Source: UBA1234 sp964400015 (lineage in GTDB: Bacteria; Bacillota; Clostridia; TANB77; UBA1234). From it: DNA of 64,000 bases. The notes beneath the pieces are model-generated. The model ran no database searches, had not been told where the DNA came from, and saw only the letters and a program-made list of their open reading frames with translations. Where the stretch lies: assembly GCA_964400015.1 (NCBI GenBank), contig CAYNRR010000007.1, positions 11,353-75,352 on the forward strand, written 5' to 3'. The position numbers and the translations under genes were made by a program. Shown here piece after piece: positions 17,066-26,221 of the stretch. Positions within the stretch are counted from its first letter, which is position 1; each line of letters opens with the position of its first letter.

Positions 17066-17926
17066 ATGGCACTAGTTGAATTTAATAATTTAAGCGACTT
17101 TGAACTTGCCCACATCTTTGAATGTGGGCAATGTTTTAGGTGGCGAAAAATACAAAATGATGATTATATAGGAATTATAAAAAACGGGGTAGTTGAAGTA
17201 AAAAGGACTACACCTACTAGTATATGTGTAGAATATGAAAATTATAATTCTGATGACCTAGAAAAAAATAAAAAAGAGCTCATAGAATATTTTGATCTAA
17301 ATACAGACTATTCAAAAATAAAAAATATAATTTCAAAAAATGATATCAACTTAGAAAAAGCAATTGAATATGGAAGTGGAATTAGAATTTTAAACCAAGA
17401 CTCATGGGAAATGTTGATTAGTTTTATTATTTCAGCTGCAAATAACATTCCTAGAATATCTAAAACTATAGAAAACATTTCAAGAAAATATGGAAAAGAA
17501 GTTCTTTTTAAAGGGAATAAATATCATTTATTCCCAACTCCAGAAGAGCTTTCAAAGGCATCCGTTGAAGAATTACGATCACTAAATTTAGGATTTAGAG
17601 ATAAATATGTATATGGTGCTACTAAAATGGTATGTGATAAAACCATAGATTTAAATGAAATATCAAAAATGAATTACAAAGATGCTAAAAAAGAATTAAA
17701 AAAAGTTGCAGGTGTGGGAGATAAAGTAGCAGATTGTATTTTACTATTTTCAATGAAAAAACATGAAGCGTTCCCTGTAGACACTTGGATAAAAAAAGTT
17801 ATGTCAGAACTTTATAATGAATCTAAGGATATAAAGAAAATAGCAAATTTCGCATCAGAAAGATTTGGAGAAAACGCAGGTATTGCACAACAATATTTGT
17901 TTTACTATATGAGAGAAAATAATTAA
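17066..17926 (+). CDS. OGG1-type 8-oxoguanine DNA glycosylase
   Basis: A 286-residue DNA repair glycosylase/AP lyase. The N-terminal domain has FECGQCFRWRK, typical of the OGG1 family. The HhH-GPD core has ILNQDSWEMLISFIISAANNI, the hairpin GVGDKVADCILLFS with the catalytic lysine, and the aspartate in PVDTWIKKVM. It removes oxidised guanine from DNA. The gene is AT-rich, unlike tdk 56 bp upstream, and starts at ATG 17066 behind GGGAGGG. Confidence 0.93.
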   Translation: MALVEFNNLSDFELAHIFECGQCFRWRKIQNDDYIGIIKNGVVEVKRTTPTSICVEYENYNSDDLEKNKKELIEYFDLNTDYSKIKNIISKNDINLEKAIEYGSGIRILNQDSWEMLISFIISAANNIPRISKTIENISRKYGKEVLFKGNKYHLFPTPEELSKASVEELRSLNLGFRDKYVYGATKMVCDKTIDLNEISKMNYKDAKKELKKVAGVGDKVADCILLFSMKKHEAFPVDTWIKKVMSELYNESKDIKKIANFASERFGENAGIAQQYLFYYMRENN

Positions 17927-17929
17927 AAT

Positions 17930-17957
17930 AAAAAAACTGTCTAATCAAATTAGACAG
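17930..17957 (-). terminator. Terminator of the small membrane gene
   Basis: Stem CTGTCTAAT / ATTAGACAG with loop CAA. A7 on its left gives a T run on the minus strand. There is no T run on the plus strand. Confidence 0.85.
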
Positions 17958-17973
17958 CTAAAAAATATCAAAT

Positions 17974-18237
17974 TTAATTATCATCACGTATAACGGCGTT
18001 GAAAAAGTCGATGATTAAACTACCTATAACAAATTGTGCAAATAAAACGATAGAAGAATAGATAAGTGTTGAACCTAAAGTATGTAAAGAAACTTTACTG
18101 AAATCAGCTAACATATTATATAAAATGATACCAATTCCAGATATACATAATATAGACGAAGCTATAGATACATACACAATGATATTTTTTGAAAAATTAT
18201 TTATAGAATTAAGTTCTTTTACGATTTTCTTTACCAT
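17974..18237 (-). CDS. Small two-helix membrane protein
   Basis: An 87-residue protein starting MVKKIVKELN. Two hydrophobic helices (IIVYVSIASSILCISGIGIILY and TLIYSSIVLFAQFVIGSLII) are joined by about 18 residues, with an acidic C-terminus NAVIRDDN. I choose ATG 18237; the in-frame ATG at 18246 overlaps the AAGGAG ribosome binding site. It has its own promoter and terminator on the minus strand. I do not recognise a family. Some clostridial sporulation membrane proteins look similar, but nothing here proves that. Confidence 0.7.
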   Translation of the reverse strand: MVKKIVKELNSINNFSKNIIVYVSIASSILCISGIGIILYNMLADFSKVSLHTLGSTLIYSSIVLFAQFVIGSLIIDFFNAVIRDDN

Positions 18238-18272
18238 GTTAACCATCTCCTTTTGACTAACTGTATAACATA

Positions 18273-18301
18273 ATTATAGCACGTAAATGCATTAAAATCA
18301 A
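18273..18301 (-). promoter_or_regulatory. Extended -10 promoter of the small membrane gene
   Basis: On the minus strand: TTGATT, 17 bp ending TGC, TATAAT. Confidence 0.65.
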
Positions 18302-18531
18302 TAAAGAAAATCTCTAAAAGCCTTGAAACTCTAAGAACGAATGTGAAAACTACTAGGGAAATAAGAAGTATACGAAAATAAAAAAATATATCATGTTTTT
18401 TGTTTATTTTTTATGGAAACCTGCAAACCCTACGGAAATAAGCGAAATTACATATATTGGTAAAAAGTGCATATCGAAGAAAAAATGTAAAATTTGGCAA
18501 AAAAACTTTGTAAAACTATAAAAAATAAGGG
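18302..18531. other. Intergenic stretch without recognisable features
   Basis: AT-rich spacer between the divergent small membrane gene and rpsT. I find no open frame with a ribosome binding site, no clear hairpin and no known RNA motif. Two imperfect copies of a GGGAAATAAG / CGGAAATAAG block (around 18355 and 18433) are the only repeat noticed. Confidence 0.4.
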
Positions 18532-18560
18532 TTGCAATTTATCTTTAATTATGCTAAACT
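18532..18560 (+). promoter_or_regulatory. Promoter of rpsT
   Basis: TTGCAA, 17 bp, TAAACT, 46 bp upstream of the rpsT start. Confidence 0.65.
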
Positions 18561-18606
18561 ATCGAAAGTAATCTGACTAACAGAGCAAAAGGAGGTGCAA
18601 TTTAAG

Positions 18607-18867
18607 ATGCCTAATATAAAATCAGCAATGAAAAGAGTAAAAACTACAAAAACAAGAACTATGGAAAACTCTATGGTTAAAACTGCATATAAAACAGCTG
18701 TAAAGAACTTTAAAGCTGCTGTTGAAGAAGGAAATAAAGAAAAAGCAACAGAATTATTTAAAGTAGCAACAAAAGCTGTTGATAAAGCTGCTAATAAAGG
18801 TGTTATAAAAGACAACACAGCTTCAAGAAAGAAATCAAGCCTTGCAAGAACTTTAAATACACTTTAG
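18607..18867 (+). CDS. rpsT: 30S ribosomal protein S20
   Basis: An 86-residue basic helical protein. It starts MPNIKSAMKRVKTT and contains SMVKTAYKTAVKNF and AANKGVIKDNTASRKKSSLAR, all characteristic of S20, which binds the 5' domain of 16S rRNA. AAAGGAGG at 18588-18595 sets the start at ATG 18607. It is followed by rpsU 45 bp downstream. Confidence 0.96.
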   Translation: MPNIKSAMKRVKTTKTRTMENSMVKTAYKTAVKNFKAAVEEGNKEKATELFKVATKAVDKAANKGVIKDNTASRKKSSLARTLNTL

Positions 18868-18912
18868 TACTTATAGTGTTATGTTAAAGCTGCTTTGGAA
18901 GGAGGGAAAAAT

Positions 18913-19086
18913 ATGTCAGGAGTTAAAGTAAGAGATAACGAATCTATCGATAATGCTTTAAAGAGATTTAAAAGAGATTGCGCCAAGAGTGGAGTTTTAC
19001 AAGAGGTTAGAAAAAGAGAGCATTATGAAAAACCAAGCGTAAAAAGAAAGAAGAAATCAGAGGCTGCAAGAAAAAGAAAGTTTTAA
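18913..19086 (+). CDS. rpsU: 30S ribosomal protein S21
   Basis: A 57-residue basic protein: MSGVKVRDNESIDNALKRF, then a lysine/arginine-rich helix ending ARKRKF. S21 sits near the mRNA exit site of the 30S subunit. The GGAGGG just upstream favours ATG 18913. The rpsU-yqeY neighbourhood is widely conserved in Firmicutes. Confidence 0.96.
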   Translation: MSGVKVRDNESIDNALKRFKRDCAKSGVLQEVRKREHYEKPSVKRKKKSEAARKRKF

Positions 19087-19111
19087 TATATAGATAACAC
19101 AATAAATAATA

Positions 19112-19137
19112 GGCAGATTTTAAATCTGCCTTATTTG
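19112..19137 (+). terminator. Terminator between rpsU and yqeY
   Basis: Stem GGCAGATT / AATCTGCC followed by an interrupted T tract (TTATTTGTT), so termination may be partial. Confidence 0.65.
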
Positions 19138-19161
19138 TTAAATATATAGGAGGTGCACAAG

Positions 19162-19602
19162 ATGCTAAAAGAGCAATTGATGGAAGATTTTAAAAGTGCA
19201 ATGAGAGAAAAGAACGAAGCAAAGAAAAACACAATCACAATGATTCGTTCAGCAATATTGCAAGTAGAAAAAGATACTCAAAAAGAAATGACAGAAAATG
19301 AAATAATCGAGATTATTTCAAAAGAATTAAAGAAAAGAAGAGAAACATTAGTAGATATCGAAAAAAGTGGAAGAGATGATATGATTGCTAGTGTTAATGA
19401 GGAAATTGCAATAATAAAAGCATATTTGCCAGAAGAACTTTCTAGAGAAGAAATTGAAAAGATTATAGTAGAAACAATTGCAGAGATTGGTGCTACTACT
19501 ATGAAAGAAATGGGAAAAGTAATGCAAGCAGTAAAACCTAAAGTTGCAGGAAGAGCTGACAACAAAATTGTAAATGAGATAGTAAGAGAAAAACTTGCAT
19601 AA
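19162..19602 (+). CDS. yqeY: GatB/YqeY domain protein
   Basis: A 146-residue helical protein. It begins MLKEQLMEDFKSAMREKNE and contains LRxxAxQVEKD-like ILQVEKDTQKEM and AYLPEELSREEIEKI. It ends with MGKVMQAVKPKVAGRADNK, the pattern of the YqeY family related to the tRNA-binding tail of GatB. The exact role is not established, though a link to tRNA amidation is inferred from the GatB homology. ATG 19162 is preceded by AGGAGGTG. It follows rpsU as in many Firmicutes. Confidence 0.93.
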   Translation: MLKEQLMEDFKSAMREKNEAKKNTITMIRSAILQVEKDTQKEMTENEIIEIISKELKKRRETLVDIEKSGRDDMIASVNEEIAIIKAYLPEELSREEIEKIIVETIAEIGATTMKEMGKVMQAVKPKVAGRADNKIVNEIVREKLA

Positions 19603-19619
19603 TTTTAAATTGAATAATG

Positions 19620-19757
19620 TTTATATCAAGAGTGGACGAGAGAACGGCTTTATGACTCCACAGCAACCTACATTGAAAGGTGCTAATACCGACAGTATAA
19701 ATTACTGAATGATACAAAATACTAATGCAGTAGGATTTTGTGTCCTGCTGTTTTTTT
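19620..19757 (+). promoter_or_regulatory. SAM-I (S-box) riboswitch upstream of metK
   Basis: The aptamer runs from TATCAAGAGTGG at about 19624 through GAGAGAACGGC, TATGACTCC, CAGCAACC, AAAGGTGCTAATACC to a closing GATAC at about 19711. These are the conserved blocks of the S-box, in the correct order. The expression platform ends in a terminator at 19728-19757. High S-adenosylmethionine is expected to favour termination, switching off metK. Confidence 0.93.
19728..19757 (+). terminator. Riboswitch-controlled terminator
   Basis: An 8-bp stem CAGTAGGA / TCCTGCTG (one G-U pair) around a 7-base loop is followed by seven T. It is the expression platform of the SAM riboswitch. Confidence 0.88.
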
Positions 19758-19793
19758 ATTTTGTTTTCAATTTATAAAAAGGAGAATGATAAT

Positions 19794-20924
19794 ATGAAAA
19801 AATTATTTACTAGTGAAAGTGTTACAGAGGGACATCCAGACAAAGTGTGTGACTTAATATCAGATAGTATATTAGATGCTTTATTAGAACAAGATAGCAA
19901 TTCAAGAGTTGCGTGTGAAACATGTGCAAATGGTAATTTTGTTCTTGTAATGGGAGAAATTACAACAAATGCTAAAATTGATGTGGAAAGTATAGTTAGA
20001 AATACAATACGAGAAATAGGTTATACAAAAGAAGAATATGGTTTTAATGCAGATACTTGTGAAATTAAAGTGATGTTAAAAAAACAATCACCTGATATAG
20101 CTTTAGGGGTAGACAATTCGATCGAAGAAAAATCAGGTGAAGAACTTGGCGAAGGTGCAGGGGACCAAGGAATAATTTTTGGTTATGCGTGCAATGAAAC
20201 AGATACGTATATGCCAGCTGCTATACATTATGCTCACAAATTGGCAGAAAAACTAACAGCCGTAAGAAAAGCAGGAATAATAAATTATTTAAGACCAGAT
20301 GGTAAAACTCAAGTAACCGTAGAATATGATGAAAATAATAAATTAAAAAGAATAGATACAATAGTAGTTTCTACGCAACATGATGATAACGTAGAACATG
20401 AACAAATTGAAAAAGATATTATAAAAAATGTAATAGAACCTGTTATTCCAAAAGAATTATTAGATTCAGAAACCAAATATTATATCAATCCAACAGGACG
20501 TTTTGTGATAGGAGGACCACTTGGGGATAGTGGACTTACAGGAAGAAAAATAATAGTTGATACGTACGGAGGATATGCCCCACATGGAGGTGGAGCTTTT
20601 TCAGGAAAAGATCCAACAAAGGTGGATCGTTCGGCTGCATACATGATGAGAAAAATAGCAAAAGACATAGTAAAACAAGGCCTTGCTGAAAGATGTCAAA
20701 TACAAGTTGCGTATGCAATAGGAGTAGCAAAACCAGTTTCAATTTGTGTAGAAACATATGGAACAGGTAAGATTTCAGATGATGAAATACTAAGAAAAAT
20801 CATATCTGAATATGAAATGACACCAAAAGCAATTATAAAGAATTTGGATTTAAGAAAACCAATTTATAAATCGACGACAAACTACGGACACTTTGGAAAG
20901 GAATATTTACCTTGGGAAAAATAA
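19794..20924 (+). CDS. metK: S-adenosylmethionine synthetase
   Basis: Makes S-adenosylmethionine from methionine and ATP. The protein is 376 residues. The first block LFTSESVTEGHPDKVCD holds the ATP-binding His. GAGDQGIIFGYACNET and the GGAFSGKDPTKVDRSAAY P-loop-like segment follow, then the C-terminal NYGHFGKEYLPWE. The start ATG 19794 follows AAAGGAGAATG. An upstream in-frame codon at 19740 lies inside the riboswitch terminator and is rejected. Expression is controlled by its own product through the S-box leader. Confidence 0.97.
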   Translation: MKKLFTSESVTEGHPDKVCDLISDSILDALLEQDSNSRVACETCANGNFVLVMGEITTNAKIDVESIVRNTIREIGYTKEEYGFNADTCEIKVMLKKQSPDIALGVDNSIEEKSGEELGEGAGDQGIIFGYACNETDTYMPAAIHYAHKLAEKLTAVRKAGIINYLRPDGKTQVTVEYDENNKLKRIDTIVVSTQHDDNVEHEQIEKDIIKNVIEPVIPKELLDSETKYYINPTGRFVIGGPLGDSGLTGRKIIVDTYGGYAPHGGGAFSGKDPTKVDRSAAYMMRKIAKDIVKQGLAERCQIQVAYAIGVAKPVSICVETYGTGKISDDEILRKIISEYEMTPKAIIKNLDLRKPIYKSTTNYGHFGKEYLPWEK

Positions 20925-20950
20925 TTTGTAAAAATGTAACAATAATGTTA

Positions 20951-20979
20951 TTGACTTTAAATTCTATAAATAGTAATCT
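20951..20979 (+). promoter_or_regulatory. Promoter of the GLUG/pilin-like operon
   Basis: TTGACT, 17 bp, TAATCT, 43 bp before ATG 21023. Confidence 0.65.
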
Positions 20980-21022
20980 AATTTATAGATATGATTAAAT
21001 TTTCCTGAGAGGAGTATATAGT

Positions 21023-22708
21023 ATGGGATTTAAAATAGGAGAAGTATTTAAAAACGATGAAGATTCAATTCTTATTGACAGAAAAAAACAAGCAATGAAA
21101 ATGATGATAGTTTTCTCGGTAGTATTGTTCATAGTAATAATTGCGTTAATTGTATGGCAAAACATGGGAGATGTCGATAAAGAAAGAAGAGAAAAAATCA
21201 CGGTAGACATGAGCTCGTTAAAAGCAGCTATGATTATATGGAATCAAGAAGCGAAAACAGATCCTGATTTCGTATATCCAGGTATTGATTTAAATCGTTC
21301 TGGTGATGAATCTGCCGAAACATTAAATATAAATGGTGTTACAGAAGAATATAGATATGGTTACTATCACCTTACACCAGCTGACTATTTAAGCAAACTT
21401 CAAACAAAGTTAAATTATTCAACGGAAGAGTATATTGTTAATTACAATACTTTAGACATAGTAAATGTTACAGGAATAAAATACGGAAATGGTAGATATC
21501 ATTCTATGGATGATTTGCTAGCTATCTCTGAAAAAGAAAATAATCCAGAATCAAATATCCTTATTCCATCAGCAAATACATACATAATAAAGAGTGCAGA
21601 AGATATGGTAAAACTACAACTATATCCTACAGCTAACTTTAAACTTGCTGGAAACATTGATATGACAAAATACACATCAGGTAAAGGATGGGAGCCTGTT
21701 AAAAGCTTTAAAGGTACTTTCGACGGAAGAGGGTACACAATTTCTGGTTTAACAATAAGAAGACCAACAGAATCATATGTAGGTTTATTTGGTGATGTTG
21801 AAGACGGAATTATTAAAAATGTAATTTTCGATAATGTAGATATCGTAGGTGAAGACTACACAGGAACTTTAGCAGGTACAATGTCTGGAAAAGTTTCAAA
21901 TGTAATTATAAAGAATGGTTCAATTGCAGGAAGTGACAAAGTAGGTGGACTAGTAGGAGCGCATCAAGGTGATATTTCTTCATGTAAAATAGCTCTTGAT
22001 ATTGTATCTGGTCAAACTGAAATTGGTGGAGTTGTAGGAAGATACAACTTTGGTTCTATTAGACAAGTGAAATCACAAGTTTCAACAATAAATGGTGATA
22101 CAGCAGTAGGAGGTATTGCAGGATTAGTATCTGCTAGCAACGAAGCAACATTAGAAGAATGTGCTATAACAATTGGAAATGTTATAGATCCAGAAAATCC
22201 AACAACATTATCTTCAGCAGGAATTTCTGCTAGCCAAGATGTAGGTGGTTTAATAGGTAGAGTTGAAATTTTAAGTCAATATGCATTAAACATGAACAAT
22301 TGCTATGCAGAAGGTTATATAAGTGAAGGTAAGACAAATCAAGGTGGTATAATAGGTAAACTTCGTGTTGGTTCTTCAGGTGCAATAAATATGGAAGCAA
22401 TATATACAGCAGTTGAAATTCCTAATAAGAATGAAACAACAGGTGGTTGTATTGGTGAATCAGACGCTAGTTCAACAGCTAGATTATCAGCTAACTATGT
22501 ATATTGGCAAAAGAAACTTGCACAAGGTGAATCTTTAAGTGATATAGGTATTTCTCAAACAAGTAATAGATTAAACTTTACACATAAGACAGAAGATGAA
22601 TTGAAAATAAGATCAACATATACAGACTGGAATTTTGATATATGGGAAATGGACGCATATACATCAAAACCAACTTTGAAATTTGAAAAAACATTTATAG
22701 AATACTAA
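21023..22708 (+). CDS. Membrane-anchored GLUG-repeat surface protein
   Basis: A 561-residue protein. A cytoplasmic N-terminus is followed by one helix at about 27-46 (MMIVFSVVLFIVIIALIVW). A pilin-like segment ends in EYIVNYNTLDIVNVTG. The remaining two thirds are beta-rich and carry repeated GLUG-type motifs, for example YVGLFGDV, VGGLVGAHQG, IGGVVGRYN, VGGIAGLVS and VGGLIGRVE, each followed by a short strand. GLUG repeats occur in bacterial adhesins and surface proteins. It heads an operon with two pilin-like proteins, 12 bp from the next. Adhesion or surface display is inferred. Confidence 0.75.
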   Translation: MGFKIGEVFKNDEDSILIDRKKQAMKMMIVFSVVLFIVIIALIVWQNMGDVDKERREKITVDMSSLKAAMIIWNQEAKTDPDFVYPGIDLNRSGDESAETLNINGVTEEYRYGYYHLTPADYLSKLQTKLNYSTEEYIVNYNTLDIVNVTGIKYGNGRYHSMDDLLAISEKENNPESNILIPSANTYIIKSAEDMVKLQLYPTANFKLAGNIDMTKYTSGKGWEPVKSFKGTFDGRGYTISGLTIRRPTESYVGLFGDVEDGIIKNVIFDNVDIVGEDYTGTLAGTMSGKVSNVIIKNGSIAGSDKVGGLVGAHQGDISSCKIALDIVSGQTEIGGVVGRYNFGSIRQVKSQVSTINGDTAVGGIAGLVSASNEATLEECAITIGNVIDPENPTTLSSAGISASQDVGGLIGRVEILSQYALNMNNCYAEGYISEGKTNQGGIIGKLRVGSSGAINMEAIYTAVEIPNKNETTGGCIGESDASSTARLSANYVYWQKKLAQGESLSDIGISQTSNRLNFTHKTEDELKIRSTYTDWNFDIWEMDAYTSKPTLKFEKTFIEY

Positions 22709-22720
22709 AAAGGAGCAAAT

Positions 22721-23179
22721 ATGAAAAATTCAGGAATATCTTTGCTTTCAGTAGTAATTATGGTTGTCATCATAATAATATTGGCAGGTATAGTGTTATC
22801 AAATGGAATGGATAGTGTAAATGAAGCGACTGATACTAAAATTGCTGTTGAAATATCAGAAATAAAAAAAGCTGTGGCAGATAGAATGATAGAAATTGAA
22901 ACAGATTCTACAATCGGGATGCCAGGCCAAAAAGTAGAAGATATAATAGAATATGCATATTACATTGACAAAATGAGTGCAACGGAATTACAGGATTTTA
23001 TACAAAGTGTAGATTCTGAAAGTCAAGAATATTTTAGAATTGTAGATTCAATTTCGGCAGTTGCGTTAGGTGTTTCATCTGTACAAGAAGATCATTACTT
23101 CATTGTAGATTATTATACAGGCAAAGTTTATGGAACTATAAACATGGAAGCGTATAGAGCAGATAATAGTAGACTTTAA
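22721..23179 (+). CDS. Type IV pilin-like protein
   Basis: A 152-residue protein with leader MKNS and the prepilin-type hydrophobic helix GISLLSVVIMVVIIIILAGIV. An acidic helix (KIAVEISEIKKAVADRM) and a C-terminal YFIVDYYTGKVYG follow. The last motif is shared with the neighbouring genes. It is the middle gene of a three-gene operon, with AAAGGAGC as RBS. No prepilin peptidase, PilB or PilC is visible nearby, so assembly genes must lie elsewhere if it is polymerised. Confidence 0.68.
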   Translation: MKNSGISLLSVVIMVVIIIILAGIVLSNGMDSVNEATDTKIAVEISEIKKAVADRMIEIETDSTIGMPGQKVEDIIEYAYYIDKMSATELQDFIQSVDSESQEYFRIVDSISAVALGVSSVQEDHYFIVDYYTGKVYGTINMEAYRADNSRL

Positions 23180-23212
23180 AAGATAAAAATTTAACTTAAG
23201 GGAGTTTTGAAA

Positions 23213-23734
23213 ATGAAAAACCAAAAAGGAATAAGTCTTATAACATTGGTTGTCACAATGGTTGTAATGTTAATATTGATAGGTGTTGTAGGAACTTATT
23301 CTTTGGAAAACATTGAAAAGAGTAACGAAGCAATATCGGAATCAGAATTTTCAAATGTAAGAGATTTTGTTTTAAACATGCAGTCAAAAATTATATTAGA
23401 TGATGATTATAAATTTGAAACAAATGATATAGAAATGACAAATGAACTATTATATCTTTTAGCAGATGATTATTTGACGAGCGTAGAACTAAGTAATATA
23501 GTTGATGTTAACTCATCAGAGTTAGCTAGCAAGTATAAGTACTATTACGTTCCAGCAGAAAAGAAATTATTTGAAGATAAGAATTTCACAAAAGGAAATA
23601 TAACTATACAAGATGTGAAGAATGACTATATAATAAACTTTTATACAGGTACTGTTATAGCTTTTTCAGAAAATAATTATAAAGTAGATGGACTGATAAA
23701 AGGTTTAAGTGAAATAGTTTCTCAAATAGGTTAA
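23213..23734 (+). CDS. Type IV pilin-like protein
   Basis: A 173-residue protein starting MKNQK, then GISLITLVVTMVVMLILIGVV. This is the same prepilin-like leader and helix as its neighbours. The C-terminal half contains DYIINFYTGTVIAF, matching the shared (I/V)(N/D)(Y/F)xTGxV motif. ATG 23213 is placed 8 bases after AAGGGAG; the TTG at 23207 is less likely. It is the last gene of the operon, followed by a strong terminator. Confidence 0.68.
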   Translation: MKNQKGISLITLVVTMVVMLILIGVVGTYSLENIEKSNEAISESEFSNVRDFVLNMQSKIILDDDYKFETNDIEMTNELLYLLADDYLTSVELSNIVDVNSSELASKYKYYYVPAEKKLFEDKNFTKGNITIQDVKNDYIINFYTGTVIAFSENNYKVDGLIKGLSEIVSQIG

Positions 23735-23741
23735 TAACAAG

Positions 23742-23773
23742 AAAGTCGGCAAATATATGTTTGTCGGCTTTTT
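23742..23773 (+). terminator. Terminator of the GLUG/pilin-like operon
   Basis: A 12-bp stem AAAGTCGGCAAA / TTTGTCGGCTTT, with two G-U pairs, then a T run. Confidence 0.88.
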
Positions 23774-23818
23774 CACGTTTGAAACATAAGTACATAAAAT
23801 ATAAAAAGGAGTGGTAAT

Positions 23819-23980
23819 ATGTACGGTTATGTTTTAGATGTACTCATCTGGAGTTTCGCGATATATGGTTTTATTTCTTTTATGCAAGAATATTTCTTAG
23901 AAATATTTTGTTATTGTATTCTAAAGTGTATTTACATAGCTAAATTATCTATAAAATACATTGTAAAAAAAACAAGATAA
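23819..23980 (+). CDS. Small hydrophobic protein of 53 residues
   Basis: A short frame from ATG 23819 to TAA 23980 with a good ribosome binding site (AAAGGAGTGG). It is rich in Ile, Phe, Tyr and Cys, beginning MYGYVLDVLIWSFAIYGF and ending in a basic IVKKTR. It reads as one membrane helix followed by a Cys-containing amphipathic stretch. It lies between a terminator and recD2, 46 bp upstream of the latter. I do not recognise it; the ribosome binding site and position are the only support. Confidence 0.5.
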   Translation: MYGYVLDVLIWSFAIYGFISFMQEYFLEIFCYCILKCIYIAKLSIKYIVKKTR

Positions 23981-24026
23981 ATGTATAATTATTTTTACTT
24001 AAGAATGAAAGAGAGAAAATATAGAT

Positions 24027-26208
24027 ATGGAATTAAAAGGTCAGATTGAAGAAATAATTTTTTCAAATGAACTTAATAGTTATACAGTTTGCAGTATGTC
24101 AATTGGAGGAAATGAAATAACTGCTACGGGATATTTACCATTTGTAAATATCGGAGATTTAATTGTGGCAGAAGGAGAATTTGTAAATCATAATATATAT
24201 GGCAAACAATTTAAAATAAATACCTTTGAAAAAGCAATGCCAAATACTACTGCTGAGATAGAAAAATATTTGGGCAGTGGAATTATTAAAGGCATCGGTC
24301 CTGCAACAAGCAAAAAAATAGTAGATAGGTTTGGAGAAGATACAATATATGTACTTCAATACGAACCAGAAAAACTAGTTGCAATAAAAGGAATTACTAA
24401 TTCTCGTGCAAAAGAAATTTCAGAATCATTCAATAAAGTCTGGGAACTTTGGCAGATTGTTATGTTTCTACAAAAATACGGTATAGGTACAGCTAATGCT
24501 AATCGTATATATAAAGAATTTGGAATGAATGCTATAAATGTAATAAAAGAAAATCCATATATATTGTTAAAAGTATTATATGGAGTCGATTTTAAACATA
24601 TAGATAAAATGGCAATTTCTATGGGTATTGAAAGAACATCAGCTTTTAGAATATCTAGTGGAATAAAATATGCTTTATCACTTGCTTCAAGAAATGGACA
24701 TACATGCGTGCTAGAAGTGAATTTGATAGGCTATGTTTCAGATATACTTGGAGTAGAACAAGAATTGGTAACAAATGAATTGACTGCATTAAAATATGCT
24801 AAAGAAGTTTATTTGGAAGATGAATATGTATTTTTGAAAGATTATTATCAAGTAGAAGAAAACGTTGCAAAAAAGATTTTAATGCTTTCAAATAATTTTT
24901 CTAAAAATTATAAAAGCTTGGATGATAGAATAAAAGAAGCTGAAAAAGAACTAAAAATAGAGCTCTCAAAAGAGCAAAAAGAAGCAGTAAAAGCTTGCTT
25001 CAAAAACCAAGTTGTTATTATAACAGGTGGACCTGGTACAGGAAAAACAACCATAATAAAAGTTTTAATAAACTTATTTAAAAAAGCAGATTTAGAAGTT
25101 GCCTTATGTGCACCAACAGGACGTGCTGCACGTCGAATGACAGAGACAACTGGCGAAGATGCAAAAACTTTACATAGACTACTTGAAATAGGCAAATCAG
25201 AAGAAAATATGCCAAACATAGACTTTGCAGTAAATAAAATCAAGCAAAAAGTAGTTATTGTTGATGAAATGTCAATGGTAGATATAGTTTTAATGAACTA
25301 TTTAATGAAAGGCTTATCAGATGATGCAAAATTGATTTTGATTGGTGATAGCGATCAATTAGCCTCTGTTGGACCTGGTAGCGTACTGAAAGATTTAATA
25401 GATAGTGATAGTATTGTTACTAAGAAATTGACGGAAATATATAGACAAGCCGCAGAAAGCCACATTGTTATGAACGCACACAAAATTAACGAAGGAAATA
25501 AAGAACTAACTTTTAATCAAAAAGATGGCGATTGCTTCTTTCTTAGAGAAAATGCCATTGTGAGTCAAATAATTGAATTAGTTGATAGAAGACTTCCAAA
25601 AATGCGGTAAGTATGATATAATGAGGGACGTACAAATACTAACTCCTACTAAAAAAGGAGATGCGGGTACGAAAAATTTAAACAAAAATTTGCAAGAAGC
25701 ATTAAATCCGAGGGCCAAATTTAAAAATGAACGTGAATTTGGAGAGTTCATACTAAGAGAAGGCGACAAGGTAATGCAAATTAGAAATAATTACGATATA
25801 TATTGGGAAGGAACAGATGGAAAATCGTATGGAAGTGGCGTTTATAATGGGGATTTAGGAATAGTAAATAAAATAACGCCAGACTATGTTGAAGTAATAT
25901 TTGATGACGAGAAACTAGTTAAATACGAATCTAATATAATAGAAGAATTAGAACTTGCATATGCAATAACGATACATAAAAGCCAAGGTAGTGAATTTCC
26001 TGTAGGTGTAATGATTATAACTAATGGCCCACCAATGCTATATACAAGAAATTTATTATACACAGGTGTTACGAGAGCAAAAGAACTACTTATAATATTA
26101 GGTAAAGAAAATCTACTTACTAGAATGATAGATAATGTAGATACAAAGAAAAGAAATACAGGATTAAAATACAAAATAGAAAAGTATATAGGTATTTTTA
26201 ACATGTGA
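24027..26208 (+). CDS. recD2: RecD2-type DNA helicase, needs +1 frameshift at CGG 25605-25607
   Basis: An SF1B 5'-3' helicase of the RecD2/YrrC family acting in DNA repair. The first part has tandem helix-hairpin-helix segments (YLGSGIIKGIGPATSKKI, KGITNSRAKEI), Walker A ITGGPGTGKTT, Walker B VVIVDEMSMVD, and LIGDSDQLASVGPG. It ends in frame at RRLPKM-CGG-TAA. Skipping C25605 continues as GKYDIMRDVQILTPTKKG, the expected next motif, followed by the SH3-like insert, the YAITIHKSQGSEF motif and LYTGVTRAKELL. The joined product is about 726 residues, the family length. Splitting it into two genes would separate core helicase motifs, so I treat it as one frameshifted gene. Confidence 0.85.
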
Positions 26209-26221
26209 ATTGGAGGTAGAA

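Noticed and set aside
25582..26208. Second recD2 frame as a separate gene starting at 25582
   Set aside because: It overlaps the first frame, has no ribosome binding site, and begins in the middle of a helicase motif series; a +1 join gives a full-length RecD2.
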